In this document: one piece after another, positions 1-8,026 of the stretch
Position numbering within the stretch: the first letter of the stretch is position 1
Layout: every line of letters starts with the position of its first letter
DNA from: Roseovarius sp.
GTDB lineage: Bacteria; Pseudomonadota; Alphaproteobacteria; Rhodobacterales; Rhodobacteraceae
Direction of reading: 5' to 3'
DNA length: 33,646 nucleotides
Assembly: GCA_002720475.1 (NCBI GenBank)
Contig: PBIL01000001.1
Coordinates: 49,502 to 83,147, forward strand
Position numbers and translations under genes: made by a program
Notes under the pieces: generated by a model
Databases searched by the model: none
Seen by the model: only the letters and a program-made list of their open reading frames with translations
Told to the model about the DNA's origin: nothing

Positions 1-1
1 C

Positions 2-397
2 TTCTACGAGAAACAGACCGAGGGCGACGGGCTGCACTCCCCCGAGGTCTGCCTGCCCTCGGGCGGCTGGGAGATCTTCAGCTTCGAGACCGTGCCGGTG
101 GAGATGGAGGGCACCGGCTACGGCAGATTCGAGGTGAATCGCGCGGTGATCCAGAAGGGGCTCTCGGAACAGCTGGTCTATTACTGGTTCGAACAGCGCG
201 GCAAGCGCATGACCAACGATTTCAAGGCGAAGATGAGCGTGGTCTATGACAGCCTGACGATCGACCGCACCGACGGCGCGATCGTGCGCTACATCACGCC
301 CATCCTGAAGGACGAGCCCGAAGGCGCGGCCGACGAACGCCTGCAGCGGCTGATGCGGGAGAGCCTGCCGAAGCTGCCACGGTTCGTGCCGGGGTGA
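2..397 (+). CDS. epsI: EpsI-domain exosortase accessory protein, C-terminal part (partial)
   Basis: The gene enters from the left edge; the first complete codon is at base 2 and the stop is at 395-397. The visible 131 residues begin [21 protein letters not shown], matching the conserved HSP-x-VCLPGGGW core of EpsI (DUF3485). EpsI accompanies exosortases, membrane enzymes that process PEP-CTERM-like sorting signals and are tied to exopolysaccharide gene clusters. In Rhodobacterales, VPLPA-specific exosortases (XrtD type) often carry EpsI as a C-terminal fusion, so this may be the tail of such a fusion; the exosortase part is outside the window. Two proteins with VPLPA-type sorting signals (1677-2324 and 26221-26796) are plausible substrates. 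A glycosyltransferase starts 8 bases after the stop, suggesting co-transcription. The family call is firm; the fused or separate state is unknown. Confidence 0.85.
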   Translation, partial: FYEKQTEGDGLHSPEVCLPSGGWEIFSFETVPVEMEGTGYGRFEVNRAVIQKGLSEQLVYYWFEQRGKRMTNDFKAKMSVVYDSLTIDRTDGAIVRYITPILKDEPEGAADERLQRLMRESLPKLPRFVPG

Positions 398-404
398 GAC
401 CTTC

Positions 405-1406
405 ATGATCGCAGTCATCATCGTCACGTATAATTCCGCTGACGTCATACGGAGTTGTCTTGAAAGCCTGACACGCTCGGAAGGCGAGACCGTGAGGGTA
501 GTCGTTGTCGACAATGCCTCGACCGATGAAACCGTCCAGACGATCCGGGACTGGGCCGCCGGACGGCCCGGCAGTTTTCAGGAGTGCCCTGCGCATATGC
601 CGGGCCCGCCAAGGGCGCAGTGCACCCTTGTCCGCTCCGAGGTGAATCTGGGCTTTGCCGGCGGGGTCAATCTGGGGCTTGAAGCCCAGATGGCGGATCC
701 GGACTGTGATCTCTTCTGGATACTCAACCCCGATTGCGAGGTGGAGCCGACCACGGCGGCCGCGTTCCGGCGTTGCGCGGATGCCTCCGGTCGTTTCGCC
801 CTGATGGGCTCGCGGATCCTCTACCTCGAGGCACCCGGGCTTGTTCAGTCCGATGGAGGCCGTGTCGGGCGCTGGACGGGCATTTGCCGGAACATCAACC
901 AGGGGCTCGGTCCGAAAGCGGCCCGCCGCCCCGAGGCAGGATTTCTCGATTTCATTTCCGGCGCCAGCATGGTCGCCTCGCGCCATTTCATCGAAACCGC
1001 GGGCCTGATGCGCGCAGACTATTTTCTCTACTACGAGGAAGTGGAATGGGCGGCGCGGCGCGGCAGCTTGCCCCTCGTGCTTTGTGAAGAGGCCCTTGTC
1101 CATCATCACGGCGGCACGGCGATCGGGAGCGGGTCGGTCACGCGCCGGGCCTCTCCCCTGTCGCTCTACTTCAATTACCGCAACCGGATGCGGTTTGTTG
1201 CGCAGATACGGCCCTGGGCCTTGCCGGTCGCCGGCATGGCCTCGCTGGCGCGGATCGTGAAACTGGCCTTGCAGCGCGCCTGGCCTGAGGCGCGGGCCGC
1301 TCTGCTCGGCCTCTTCCAGTTGCCGCCTCCCGAAGCGGTGCGATCAATGTTATCCGAAGAAGCGGCGGAACATGCCTTTGGCCGACGAGGCGCTCTCCAT
1401 GCATGA
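405..1406 (+). CDS. Family 2 glycosyltransferase (rhamnosyltransferase-like)
   Basis: This 333-residue protein begins with the GT-A nucleotide-binding fold, IAVIIVTYNSADV, then VVVDNAST at about residues 33-40. The metal-binding motif is of the NPD type (FWILNPDCE, residues 105-112). The pattern is that of WbbL/rhamnosyl-type GT2 enzymes, which add a sugar to a lipid-linked repeat unit at the cytoplasmic face of the inner membrane. The C-terminal third (ALPVAGMASLARIVKLAL) is hydrophobic/amphipathic and probably membrane-associated. The ATG lies 7 bases after the EpsI stop, with a GGTGAG-like ribosome site overlapping that stop, so the two are probably one transcript. The sugar donor and acceptor cannot be read from sequence. 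Confidence 0.88.
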   Translation: MIAVIIVTYNSADVIRSCLESLTRSEGETVRVVVVDNASTDETVQTIRDWAAGRPGSFQECPAHMPGPPRAQCTLVRSEVNLGFAGGVNLGLEAQMADPDCDLFWILNPDCEVEPTTAAAFRRCADASGRFALMGSRILYLEAPGLVQSDGGRVGRWTGICRNINQGLGPKAARRPEAGFLDFISGASMVASRHFIETAGLMRADYFLYYEEVEWAARRGSLPLVLCEEALVHHHGGTAIGSGSVTRRASPLSLYFNYRNRMRFVAQIRPWALPVAGMASLARIVKLALQRAWPEARAALLGLFQLPPPEAVRSMLSEEAAEHAFGRRGALHA

Positions 1407-1622
1407 GCAAAGGGTCTTCTCACTGGATTTCCGTCGCACGGGCTCGATGGAAATTCGGATGCGCGTGACCATACACCCGGACAGGGAGCTCAATCCCCTC
1501 TGATGACGCAAGCTGACGTTACTCGCAGCATGGTACGTTCCTTCGTTGGGTCGGACTCTAATTCCAAATGGAGGAAAAATCCCGTAGCAGGTCAGACGAG
1601 TTCCTGATTCCGATAATGGAGA

Positions 1623-1655
1623 CAGAAAGGGCGGCCATATGAGCCGCCCTTTCTG
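1623..1655 (-). terminator. Perfect 13-bp hairpin, probable terminator of the VPLPA-CTERM gene
   Basis: The arms CAGAAAGGGCGGC (1623-1635) and GCCGCCCTTTCTG (1643-1655) are perfectly complementary, with a 7-base loop. The hairpin begins 21 bases past the stop of the minus-strand gene ending at 1677. The T-run after the stem is weak, so termination is inferred mainly from the GC-rich stem and its position. Otherwise the 270 bases between 1407 and 1676 show only a 21-codon ORF overlapping the GT2 stop, which I do not consider a gene. Confidence 0.65.
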
Positions 1656-1676
1656 CGTCGCTTTGGGCGAAATAAA

Positions 1677-2324
1677 TTAAGCGGTCGCCTTCTTGCGGCG
1701 CTTCATTGCAGCGAGACCGCCAATGCCGGCGAGCAGCATCCAGCCAGCAGCCGGAAGCGGCACTGGCGAGGTGGGCCCCGGGCCGGTGCCCGGAGGAACA
1801 GAGACGATCCCGGTTAGCGTGACTGTGAGCTTCTGGGTCATCGTGTCGATGCAGCAGCTGGTTCCGGTGAAGAAGTCCCAGGTGCCATTCCCCAGCGTCA
1901 GGGGGGTAGTATAAAGCCAATCATTGTATGGTGAGGAGCCGTCATGGTTGCCGGGATCGACGGCAAATCCTGTCAGAGCGCTGCTGCCGAGACCGGCTTT
2001 ACCAAAGCTTGAGGAGGTCTCATCGACATTATTGAAGACCCCGATCCACGCTGTGCGGAACAGCTCGCTCCCGGTGCTGTTGTCGAAAATGCCAAGACCA
2101 CCATTGGCTGTCGATGGCGCGGACTGATCGCCGTGCCAGTGCTCGCCAAACAAGGTGACAGTGCCGTCGCCGTTGTCGAGCCATCCGAGGCCGACGGTGT
2201 GCGCAGAAGTGCCCGTTGCCATTAGCGAGACCGCGATTGCGGCCACGGCGGGCAGCGCCGTTGCGCCAAGGCGGGAAAGGAACCCGCCGCCGGTTTTGTC
2301 TTGTGGTGTTGTTGTATGTGACAT
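1677..2324 (-). CDS. Secreted VPLPA-CTERM sorting-domain protein
   Basis: This 215-residue protein has an N-terminal hydrophobic segment (about residues 21-40) with a likely signal peptidase site after TGTSA. Its C-terminus has the three parts of a VPLPA-CTERM signal: VPLPAAGW at 188-195, a hydrophobic helix to about 206, and a basic tail ending KRRKKATA. Such proteins are exported by Sec, processed by an exosortase and held at or released from the surface, usually together with an exopolysaccharide. The middle region is rich in Gly, Asn, Asp and Thr, contains a Cys pair (SCCID), and matches no enzyme family I know. The ATG follows a run of seven Gs that can act as ribosome site. A strong hairpin lies downstream. 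The EpsI fragment at the left edge belongs to the cognate system. Confidence 0.82.
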   Translation of the reverse strand: MSHTTTPQDKTGGGFLSRLGATALPAVAAIAVSLMATGTSAHTVGLGWLDNGDGTVTLFGEHWHGDQSAPSTANGGLGIFDNSTGSELFRTAWIGVFNNVDETSSSFGKAGLGSSALTGFAVDPGNHDGSSPYNDWLYTTPLTLGNGTWDFFTGTSCCIDTMTQKLTVTLTGIVSVPPGTGPGPTSPVPLPAAGWMLLAGIGGLAAMKRRKKATA

Positions 2325-2394
2325 GGGAAAAATCCCCCCCTGTTGATCGATAAATCAGACTACACAAACTGAGCGAATCACAAACCTTCTCAAA

Positions 2395-2423
2395 AAAATA
2401 ACATTATTGTGCCTAACAGTTAA
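2395..2423 (-). promoter_or_regulatory. Possible sigma-70-type promoter for the VPLPA-CTERM gene
   Basis: Reading the minus strand, TTAACT (2423-2418), a 17-base spacer and TATTTT (2400-2395) lie in an AT-rich pocket between this gene and the divergent rhomboid gene. Each hexamer matches the consensus at four of six positions, so the call is weak. A start near 2388 would give a leader of about 64 bases. No other clear signal was seen in 2325-2608. Confidence 0.3.
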
Positions 2424-2608
2424 CACATTCCTGCGTGTGGAGGGGGACATTCCATTGTCTTGCAAGGGCACTCCTGCTTTTTTGGAAACAATAACCCTGA
2501 ATGGTTCCGATTGACCCCTTTGGGGAAACCTCGGTTTTCCAGGGTCTTGCGCCTTGCCGTGTGCCGCGCGGACTTGAGTTTCCCACTTTGCTGACGCATC
2601 CAGTGGAG

Positions 2609-3256
2609 ATGAAGCACCGCTGCTCCTCGCCCTTTCCGGCATGGTTCGGACCCCATTGGGTTCTGATCGCTATCCTCCTTATTTGCGTTGCCATCGAGGC
2701 GCTGCTGCAAGGCGCCGATCTCGGGCTCTGGGGATCGCCGCGCTGGCGGGGGCTCGCCTATCAGAACGGCGGGTTCTGGCGGGGGCTTCTGGACAACTGG
2801 CGGCCCAACTACGCCGCGCAACCCGTCACCATGTTCGCCAGCTACGGCTTTCTCCATGGCGGCCTCGTCCATCTTCTGGTCAACATGGTCACGCTGGTCT
2901 CGCTGGGGCGGCTGGTGATCGAGCGGGTGGGGCAGGTGCGCTTTGCCGCGATCTATGCGCTCTCGCTTCTGGGGGGGGCGGCAGGGTTTGCGGTGCTCTC
3001 CAGTGCCGTGCAGCCGATGGTGGGGGCCTCCGGCGCGCTTTTCGGCCTGGCGGGGGCTCTGGTCGGCTGGGAGTATACCGCGCGGCGCCTGGCGCGGGCG
3101 GATCTGGGGCCGGTGCTGCGGGTGGTGGGGCTCCTGGTGCTGCTCAATCTGGTCATGTACTGGGCGATGGACGGCAACCTCGCCTGGGAGACGCATCTCG
3201 GCGGGTTCCTCACCGGCTGGGCGGCGGGATGGTGGCTGCGGGAAAGGCCGGAATAG
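2609..3256 (+). CDS. Rhomboid family intramembrane serine protease
   Basis: Counting from the chosen ATG, the protein has 215 residues and about six membrane segments. The rhomboid signature is complete: HGGLVHLLVNM in segment 2 (His83, His88, Asn92), the nucleophile motif GASGALFG (Ser141) in segment 4, and ETHLGGFLTG with catalytic His196 in segment 6. The enzyme should cleave membrane-spanning substrates within the inner membrane. The frame stays open upstream to an ATG at 2501, but the 36 extra residues look unlike a rhomboid N-terminus, so 2609 is preferred, although its GGAG sits too close to be a good ribosome site. The gene diverges from the VPLPA-CTERM gene and its stop is 3 bases from the end of the convergent pssE. 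A role in processing the sorting-signal proteins is conceivable but unproven. Confidence 0.88.
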   Translation: MKHRCSSPFPAWFGPHWVLIAILLICVAIEALLQGADLGLWGSPRWRGLAYQNGGFWRGLLDNWRPNYAAQPVTMFASYGFLHGGLVHLLVNMVTLVSLGRLVIERVGQVRFAAIYALSLLGGAAGFAVLSSAVQPMVGASGALFGLAGALVGWEYTARRLARADLGPVLRVVGLLVLLNLVMYWAMDGNLAWETHLGGFLTGWAAGWWLRERPE

Positions 3257-3259
3257 GGA

Positions 3260-3766
3260 CTATGTTCGTCCGGTCAGGATGAAATTCCGCAAGCTGTCCG
3301 TAAAGCCCGCATCCGCGAAAAGACCGATCGCCTCCGGGCGGGATGATCCGATCGATCGCATCGCCGCGTCGAGACGGGCCGGCAGATCATGCTCGTCGCG
3401 GGCCTTGAACAGCCCGGGGTAATCCTTCAGCCGCTCGACGGTGGCAAGCTGGTGATCGTTCCTGTGTTCGTTGTATTTCACTTGCCGGGGCATGACGCAG
3501 ATCTGCTTGCCCCGGGTGAGGGCCGTGAGGATCGTGCCCATGCCGGCGTGGGAGATGACGAGCTGGGCCTTGTCGAGTATTCCGGCATAGTCCTTCGGGG
3601 AAAGCCGTTCCCTGGCGTCGAAGTTCCGCGGCCTGTAGGGATCACGAGAGGCTGGCAGGACCTGGGCGACGATCTCGTATCCGGGTCTTGCTGTCTCGAC
3701 CCAGTCATCCACGGCGCGCACAAGCCGGTCGAAGGGCAATTGAGTGCCGGTTGTCAGGAAGATCAC
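3260..3766 (-). CDS. pssE: PssE-like glycosyltransferase catalytic subunit (Alg13-like)
   Basis: The 168-residue product starts VIFLTTGTQLPFDRLV and continues to QLVISHAGMGTILTAL, the nucleotide-sugar-binding half of a GT-B (family 28 C-terminal) enzyme. In rhizobia, PssE pairs with PssD, the membrane-anchoring Alg14-like half, to transfer glucuronic acid onto the lipid-linked glucose. The pair here is split in the same way. The start is a GTG at 3766-3764 overlapping the pssD TGA stop (GTGA), which implies translational coupling. A longer upstream reading in this frame is only a shadow of pssD. The acceptor and sugar are inferred from the family. Confidence 0.85.
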   Translation of the reverse strand: MIFLTTGTQLPFDRLVRAVDDWVETARPGYEIVAQVLPASRDPYRPRNFDARERLSPKDYAGILDKAQLVISHAGMGTILTALTRGKQICVMPRQVKYNEHRNDHQLATVERLKDYPGLFKARDEHDLPARLDAAMRSIGSSRPEAIGLFADAGFTDSLRNFILTGRT

Positions 3767-4245
3767 AGCACCGCCCCCATGTAATGCGGTCCCCCGGGGC
3801 GCGCCAGATGTTCCCATTGGGTCAGCCACAGGTCGGCATGTTTCCCGACTTCCTGTCCGGATTTCGAGAGTTCCTCTGCATTGGCCATGCTGTCGATCCA
3901 GATCGTCCGGGTTCCGAAGAGCTTGCCGAAGCGCAGGGCGAAATAGCCCGGCGCGGCCCCCGTGGTGATGATCACGTCCGGGCGATGCCGCAGGACGGCG
4001 AGAAAGACCTCGGCAAGCTGGCGCAGAAGACGCCGCTTCTCGGAGAGATTGGCATCGGTGACCGAGATGAAGTCCGGGGGGGGATTGCCTTCGGCCCGGG
4101 CCGTGCTTGCCACGATATCGGCAAGGCCCGGCTCGGTGCTCAGATAGATGACGGGCAAGCCCTGCCAGGCCTTGCGCAATCGCATCAGCTGGACCCAATG
4201 CCCCCCCGCAGAGGCCACGACCATGAGCTTTGGCGGAGAAGACAT
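3763..4245 (-). CDS. pssD: PssD-like glycosyltransferase subunit (Alg14-like)
   Basis: This 160-residue protein has the Alg14-type opening LMVVASAGGHWVQLMRL, then RHRPDVIITTGAAPGYFALR and IWIDSMANAEELSKSG, typical of the acceptor-binding half of split GT-B enzymes. With PssE it should form the enzyme that adds a glucuronosyl residue early in repeat-unit assembly. A clear AAGGAG ribosome site precedes the ATG. It is the fourth gene of the minus-strand operon and overlaps pssE by four bases. The family is clear; the exact sugar is inferred. Confidence 0.87.
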   Translation of the reverse strand: MSSPPKLMVVASAGGHWVQLMRLRKAWQGLPVIYLSTEPGLADIVASTARAEGNPPPDFISVTDANLSEKRRLLRQLAEVFLAVLRHRPDVIITTGAAPGYFALRFGKLFGTRTIWIDSMANAEELSKSGQEVGKHADLWLTQWEHLARPGGPHYMGAVL

Positions 4246-4321
4246 GTTGCGCTCCTTTTGCCGGAAAGGATCGGGATGAAGAATGCCTAAAGTGCGCCCC
4301 GACGGTATTTGAAAGGCATGG

Positions 4322-5515
4322 TCATGGCAATCTTGCCCGGGGCTTTTCCGGCCTCAAGGCCAGCTGTTCCATCAGATCGCCAAGTGCGGCCTCGTATCGG
4401 GCGAGTTTTTCGAGCCCCGTTGCCAGCGCCGCCTTCTGGGTCCGGGCCAGGTCCGCGCGACGCCCGTAGGCATCGAATATCCGCGCCAGGATCTCCTCGG
4501 CGCTCAGGCTGGTGCAATCGACGGTCTCGTCATATCCCAGCGATCCGAAGAGGCCGGCGAACTTGCGGCTGTAGGCCATGGGCACCACCGGCACGCCCGA
4601 GGAGAAGGCCGCGATGCAGGCATGCATGCGCGCGCCCATGAAGAAATCCAGGCCCGCGATATAGCTCTTGGCCTCCGAGGGAGAGGTGAAGGCCGGGGCG
4701 ACGGTGACGGAGGGAAACTCCTCTCGCAGGGCAAGGCTCGCGGCATGGTCATCCTCGACGCCGCCGCCGGCCCAGGAGATCACATGCGGCACGAGATGGA
4801 TCTCGCATCCGTCGGGATGATCGGTGAAGCGGCGCAGGAGATCGCGGATGAGCTGCGGATAATCCATCCTGAGCCCGAACATGTTGTTGCGGGTATAACC
4901 GCCGCTCATCAGAAGGCCCGAGACATTGATCCCGACCCTCACGGCCCCGCCTTCGGGGCGTTCGGAAGGCGGATCATAAGGCAGGCGCAATGCCACGTCG
5001 GAGGCCTCGATGATCTCGCCCGTGATCCCCATCTCGCGCAGGCAGGCGGTCGAGAGACTGTCGCGCGTGGTGATGATGGCGCAACGCCGGATGGTCTGAC
5101 GGGCAAGACGGGTCGACAGCCCGTGCCTGAACGGTCCGAAGGTCTGCGGCGCGAGCACGAGAGGCCGACGCGCCAGATGCGTGAGATATTTCATCAGCAG
5201 CATCTGCGCGAGGCGGCGCGGCCCGTAGATATCGGCGAAACTGTCGCCGCCGCCGATATCGATCACCAGATCGGCGGCCCGGACGGCGCGGAAGAAATCG
5301 CGCGGCTTGCGCAGGGGCCGGGTGGGCCGGATCGTGATGTCCTCGCCGGTCACGTAAGGCGGGCGTTCGGCGATGCTGTCGATCACCGTGATGGCGAGGG
5401 AGAGGCCGCGCGCCCCGGCGATCCGGCGCAGGATCGCCACCTCCGACACGCTCAGCGCCCCGACCCCCAGGTTGTCATTGCTGGCGGAATGGAAGATCAG
5501 GGCAATCTTGAGCAT
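4322..5515 (-). CDS. Polysaccharide pyruvyl transferase family protein
   Basis: The protein has 397 residues from the ATG at 5515. It carries the N-terminal NDNLGVGALSVSE pattern, the glycine-rich DLVIDIGGGDSFADIYG segment (about 82-98) and the C-terminal MGARMHACIAAFSSGVPVV followed by YSRKFAGLFG, all features of the WcaK/CsaB family (PF04230). These enzymes transfer pyruvate from phosphoenolpyruvate to form ketals on sugars, giving the polymer negative charge. The frame is open a further 42 codons upstream, but that part is low-quality sequence without family similarity. The upstream neighbour is an FrhB-like protein, a pairing common in exopolysaccharide clusters. The modified sugar is unknown. 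Confidence 0.88.
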   Translation of the reverse strand: MLKIALIFHSASNDNLGVGALSVSEVAILRRIAGARGLSLAITVIDSIAERPPYVTGEDITIRPTRPLRKPRDFFRAVRAADLVIDIGGGDSFADIYGPRRLAQMLLMKYLTHLARRPLVLAPQTFGPFRHGLSTRLARQTIRRCAIITTRDSLSTACLREMGITGEIIEASDVALRLPYDPPSERPEGGAVRVGINVSGLLMSGGYTRNNMFGLRMDYPQLIRDLLRRFTDHPDGCEIHLVPHVISWAGGGVEDDHAASLALREEFPSVTVAPAFTSPSEAKSYIAGLDFFMGARMHACIAAFSSGVPVVPMAYSRKFAGLFGSLGYDETVDCTSLSAEEILARIFDAYGRRADLARTQKAALATGLEKLARYEAALGDLMEQLALRPEKPRARLP

Positions 5516-5609
5516 CGGGCATCCTGAAAGGATCGGAAAATGACGGTTCCAGCGCCGGTTAGCACAGTCCCGTGACGGTGATAAGGCGGGGGCGGGTATT
5601 CCTGGTGGC

Positions 5610-6884
5610 CTATTTCCGGCGAAACAGTCTGCCTCGGGCAACCCGGCGCAGGGTTCCGAGGAAGTTCTTCAGATTCCGCAGAACAGGGTTCTGCCGCGCC
5701 GCAGCCCGAAGATGCAGCCCGGCATAGCGCGGTACAGGCTGACCGGCGAGGCGCAGCGCCAGAAGCCGCGCCAGAAGGGCGCGGCGGCGCTCGCGCTGGC
5801 CGGGCTGGATCGCGGCCAGCCCGCCCACGTCGAAAGGCGCGACCCTGATCCGGCCCGCTGCGACAGCGTCTTGCAGAATCCGTTCCCCGAGTTCCGTGCG
5901 GCTCACGATCAGGCTGACGCCATCGGCCTCGTCAAAGACCGGATAGCCCTGGGCATCGCTTTCCCAGGCATCGGCGCAGACCAGGTCAGCGGCCTTGCCG
6001 GTGCCATCGGCACAGATCTTGCAGCGGTGCTGGACATGGTTCGAGAGGATCCCGCCCCAGCTGTCGTGATAGCTCATCGAGCGTTCGCTGCCATCGGTGA
6101 GGGTTGCGGTGGCCCGTCCCGGCCAGCCCTGTCCGCGATAGCGAAACCGCGCGACCTTTTCCGGCTCGGCCCCAAGGGCACGCAGGACCGCGCGCCCACC
6201 GGTCTCGGAAGGCACGCCCGCGCAGAAGAAGGAGAGCAGCACCGGGAAGGCGGCCGCGATCTCGGGACACTCTTCGGTGAGGGCCCTGAGTGCCACCACG
6301 TCGCAGGGCTTGCCGACGAAGGCATGGCGCCGCCCGGTCTCCACGAGCGCCATCAGCTGCGCAAGCGGGGCCGAGGGGGCATAGCGCGACCCGGCCGCGG
6401 CGAGGATATCCGCACGGGTGCGGCTGATCACCGTGCGGTTGGCGATCGGGTTCTCCGGATCGGCGGCGATCTGCACCACGGCCTCGACCTCGCCGCTCTC
6501 GAGCAGGTGCAGAAGCAGCCCCGAGAGCGCCCCGCCCGACGCCCCGGCAAAGCGCAACCCGGGATCGGTCGCCCAGCCGGTGCGCATCTCCAGATACGGC
6601 CCCCAGAGCACGTGATCGGGCCGTCCATGTGCCTCGACCTTCTGCCCGAGCGCGGGACAGAAACGGCTCAGGGCCGCCTCCTCGGCGGCACCCAGAGGCG
6701 CATGCTGCCGGGGCCGCAGGAATCCGGGCGGGGCCATCTCCATCGTGATCCTGTCGGGAAACATGCCCCCGCAGGCCCCGCAACCGGCACAGAGATCGCC
6801 CCGGGCGATGCGGCGCAGGTTATTGCTGGGTGGAGATGCGGTCACGATGACTTCTGTCCTGTTGGCAAGGGGCTCGGAAACCAT
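5610..6884 (-). CDS. FrhB/FdhB-family iron-sulfur flavoprotein, polysaccharide cluster type
   Basis: This 424-residue protein resembles the beta subunit of coenzyme F420 hydrogenase. It has an N-terminal ferredoxin-like motif, LCAGCGACGGMFP (Cys32, Cys35, Cys38), then FVGKPCDVVALRAL, LLSFFCAGVPS and HRCKICADGTGKAADLVCADAW, the usual core of this family. Members in exopolysaccharide clusters commonly sit next to pyruvyl transferases; their reaction there is not established. The fourth ligand of a standard CxxCxxCxxxCP motif is replaced by Phe42, so any 4Fe-4S cluster must use another ligand or be absent. The ATG at 6884 lies one base past the stop of the preceding GT2, indicating coupling. Longer readings upstream only cross that GT2. 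Confidence 0.85.
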   Translation of the reverse strand: MVSEPLANRTEVIVTASPPSNNLRRIARGDLCAGCGACGGMFPDRITMEMAPPGFLRPRQHAPLGAAEEAALSRFCPALGQKVEAHGRPDHVLWGPYLEMRTGWATDPGLRFAGASGGALSGLLLHLLESGEVEAVVQIAADPENPIANRTVISRTRADILAAAGSRYAPSAPLAQLMALVETGRRHAFVGKPCDVVALRALTEECPEIAAAFPVLLSFFCAGVPSETGGRAVLRALGAEPEKVARFRYRGQGWPGRATATLTDGSERSMSYHDSWGGILSNHVQHRCKICADGTGKAADLVCADAWESDAQGYPVFDEADGVSLIVSRTELGERILQDAVAAGRIRVAPFDVGGLAAIQPGQRERRRALLARLLALRLAGQPVPRYAGLHLRAAARQNPVLRNLKNFLGTLRRVARGRLFRRK

Positions 6885-6885
6885 C

Positions 6886-7830
6886 TCACCATTCCGCCCT
6901 GCGCCGCCAGACTGCTTGCCATCCCAAGGCGGATTCACGATATTGCCGCCCGATCGTCGGCAGGCGGGACACAAATGACAGAGCCACATAACGCGATAGA
7001 GGCCAGAGCGTCGGAAAAAGCAGACCGAGCCCCCGCGCATGAGGTGCAAATTGCCTTTTTATCAACTCTGCCTTCGCGCGTAGCAAGCGCACCAGCTTGT
7101 CGGCTCGGATCTTCTCCGATGCGCCACCATGATGAATGATCGTTGCATAAGGCGTTATAGCCGGTCGCAAACCGATCTTGGCTGCGCGCAGGCACAGATC
7201 GGCCTCTTCGCCATACATCGCAAAAACCGGATCAAAACCGCACAGGTCATCCCGTATCTTGCGGGAAATCAGGAAGAAGCATCCAGAAACGCTATCCGCT
7301 TCGCGAACATCATCGCGTTGCCGACAGCCATAATTTTCTACATCAGAAAATGGCGAACTTGGGAAAATCACAGCCAATCCGGATGCTCGACAGAAGAGTG
7401 ACCATGGCGTCTGACGATGCCGGCATGATGCCGGGTTCAACCGTCCATCCGCATAGAGCGTTCGCCCGCCCCAGATCCCAGCCTCGGGCCGTTGGCGGCT
7501 GAAGGCCATGAGTTCATCCAGCGCTCCGTCCAGCACCACAGTATCGGGGTTGAGAAGCAGGAGCCATGGCGCGCGGCAATGGGGCAGGGCGACATGATGC
7601 GCAGGGCCGGGCCCGTGATTGACGTTTTCTGCGATCGGCGTCGCCTCCGGAAACTCCCGACGGATCGCCTCTGCCGATCCATCGGTGGAGGCGTTGTCCA
7701 CCACGATCACTTCAAAATTTCCATGAGTCTGTGAATACACCGAAGACAGGCAGGCCAGGGTCATGTCGCGGGTGTTGTAGCTGACGATGATGATGGAAAA
7801 TTCTGGTGAGGCCGATGGTTCATTTGACAT
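6886..7830 (-). CDS. Family 2 glycosyltransferase, first gene of the minus-strand operon
   Basis: From the ATG at 7830 the protein has 314 residues. The GT-A start is FSIIIVSYNTRDM, followed by VIVVDNASTDGS (about 42-52) and the metal-binding LLLLNPDTVVLDG (NPD at 94-96). SGCFFLISRK and the later GFDPVFAMYGEEADL match rhamnosyl-type GT2 enzymes. An ATG seven codons upstream (7851) is possible, but GGGA sits at a better distance from 7830. Its 3' half is less GC-rich than its neighbours (26 of 60 bases at 7321-7380), suggesting a separate origin. It probably heads the operon running to pssE and diverges from the GNAT gene. The sugar is unknown. Confidence 0.87.
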   Translation of the reverse strand: MSNEPSASPEFSIIIVSYNTRDMTLACLSSVYSQTHGNFEVIVVDNASTDGSAEAIRREFPEATPIAENVNHGPGPAHHVALPHCRAPWLLLLNPDTVVLDGALDELMAFSRQRPEAGIWGGRTLYADGRLNPASCRHRQTPWSLFCRASGLAVIFPSSPFSDVENYGCRQRDDVREADSVSGCFFLISRKIRDDLCGFDPVFAMYGEEADLCLRAAKIGLRPAITPYATIIHHGGASEKIRADKLVRLLRAKAELIKRQFAPHARGLGLLFPTLWPLSRYVALSFVSRLPTIGRQYRESALGWQAVWRRRAEW

Positions 7831-7949
7831 GACGCATCCCGGAAAGATCACATGTTTTTGTGCTGGATTGCTCTTATCACCCGGATGTTCCGGCCCTCAA
7901 CCAGCTTGTTCGTCCGGAGCCAGCCCCAGTTTGCTTCGTTCTCGATATG

Positions 7950-7971
7950 ACGCAATGACGGCGCATTGCGT
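7950..7971. promoter_or_regulatory. Dyad symmetry between divergent polysaccharide operons, possible operator
   Basis: ACGCAATG (7950-7957) and CATTGCGT (7964-7971) form perfect 8-base arms around a 6-base spacer. The element sits in the gap between the minus-strand operon (start 7830) and the plus-strand operon (start near 8027), and its right arm runs into TTGACC, a -35-like hexamer with no convincing -10 box. It is placed to control one or both operons, but no regulator can be named. Confidence 0.4.
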
Positions 7972-8026
7972 TGACCGGGTTTCGGGCTTAACGTCCGCGG
8001 GGAATTCAGCAGTCATGGTCGGGCAT

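Noticed and set aside
294..1109. Long minus-strand ORF of 271 codons opposite the first glycosyltransferase
   Set aside because: The plus-strand frame has clear GT2 motifs; the antisense reading is low-complexity Arg/Gly/Ala-rich sequence typical of GC-rich shadow frames.
1403..1468. Tiny 21-codon ORF overlapping the GT2 stop (ATGA)
   Set aside because: Too short, no ribosome site of its own, and no recognisable features.
5712..7139. 475-codon plus-strand ORF over the FrhB and GT2 genes
   Set aside because: The opposite strand carries conserved Cys motifs and GT2 motifs; this frame is Arg/Ala/Gly-rich with no domain.
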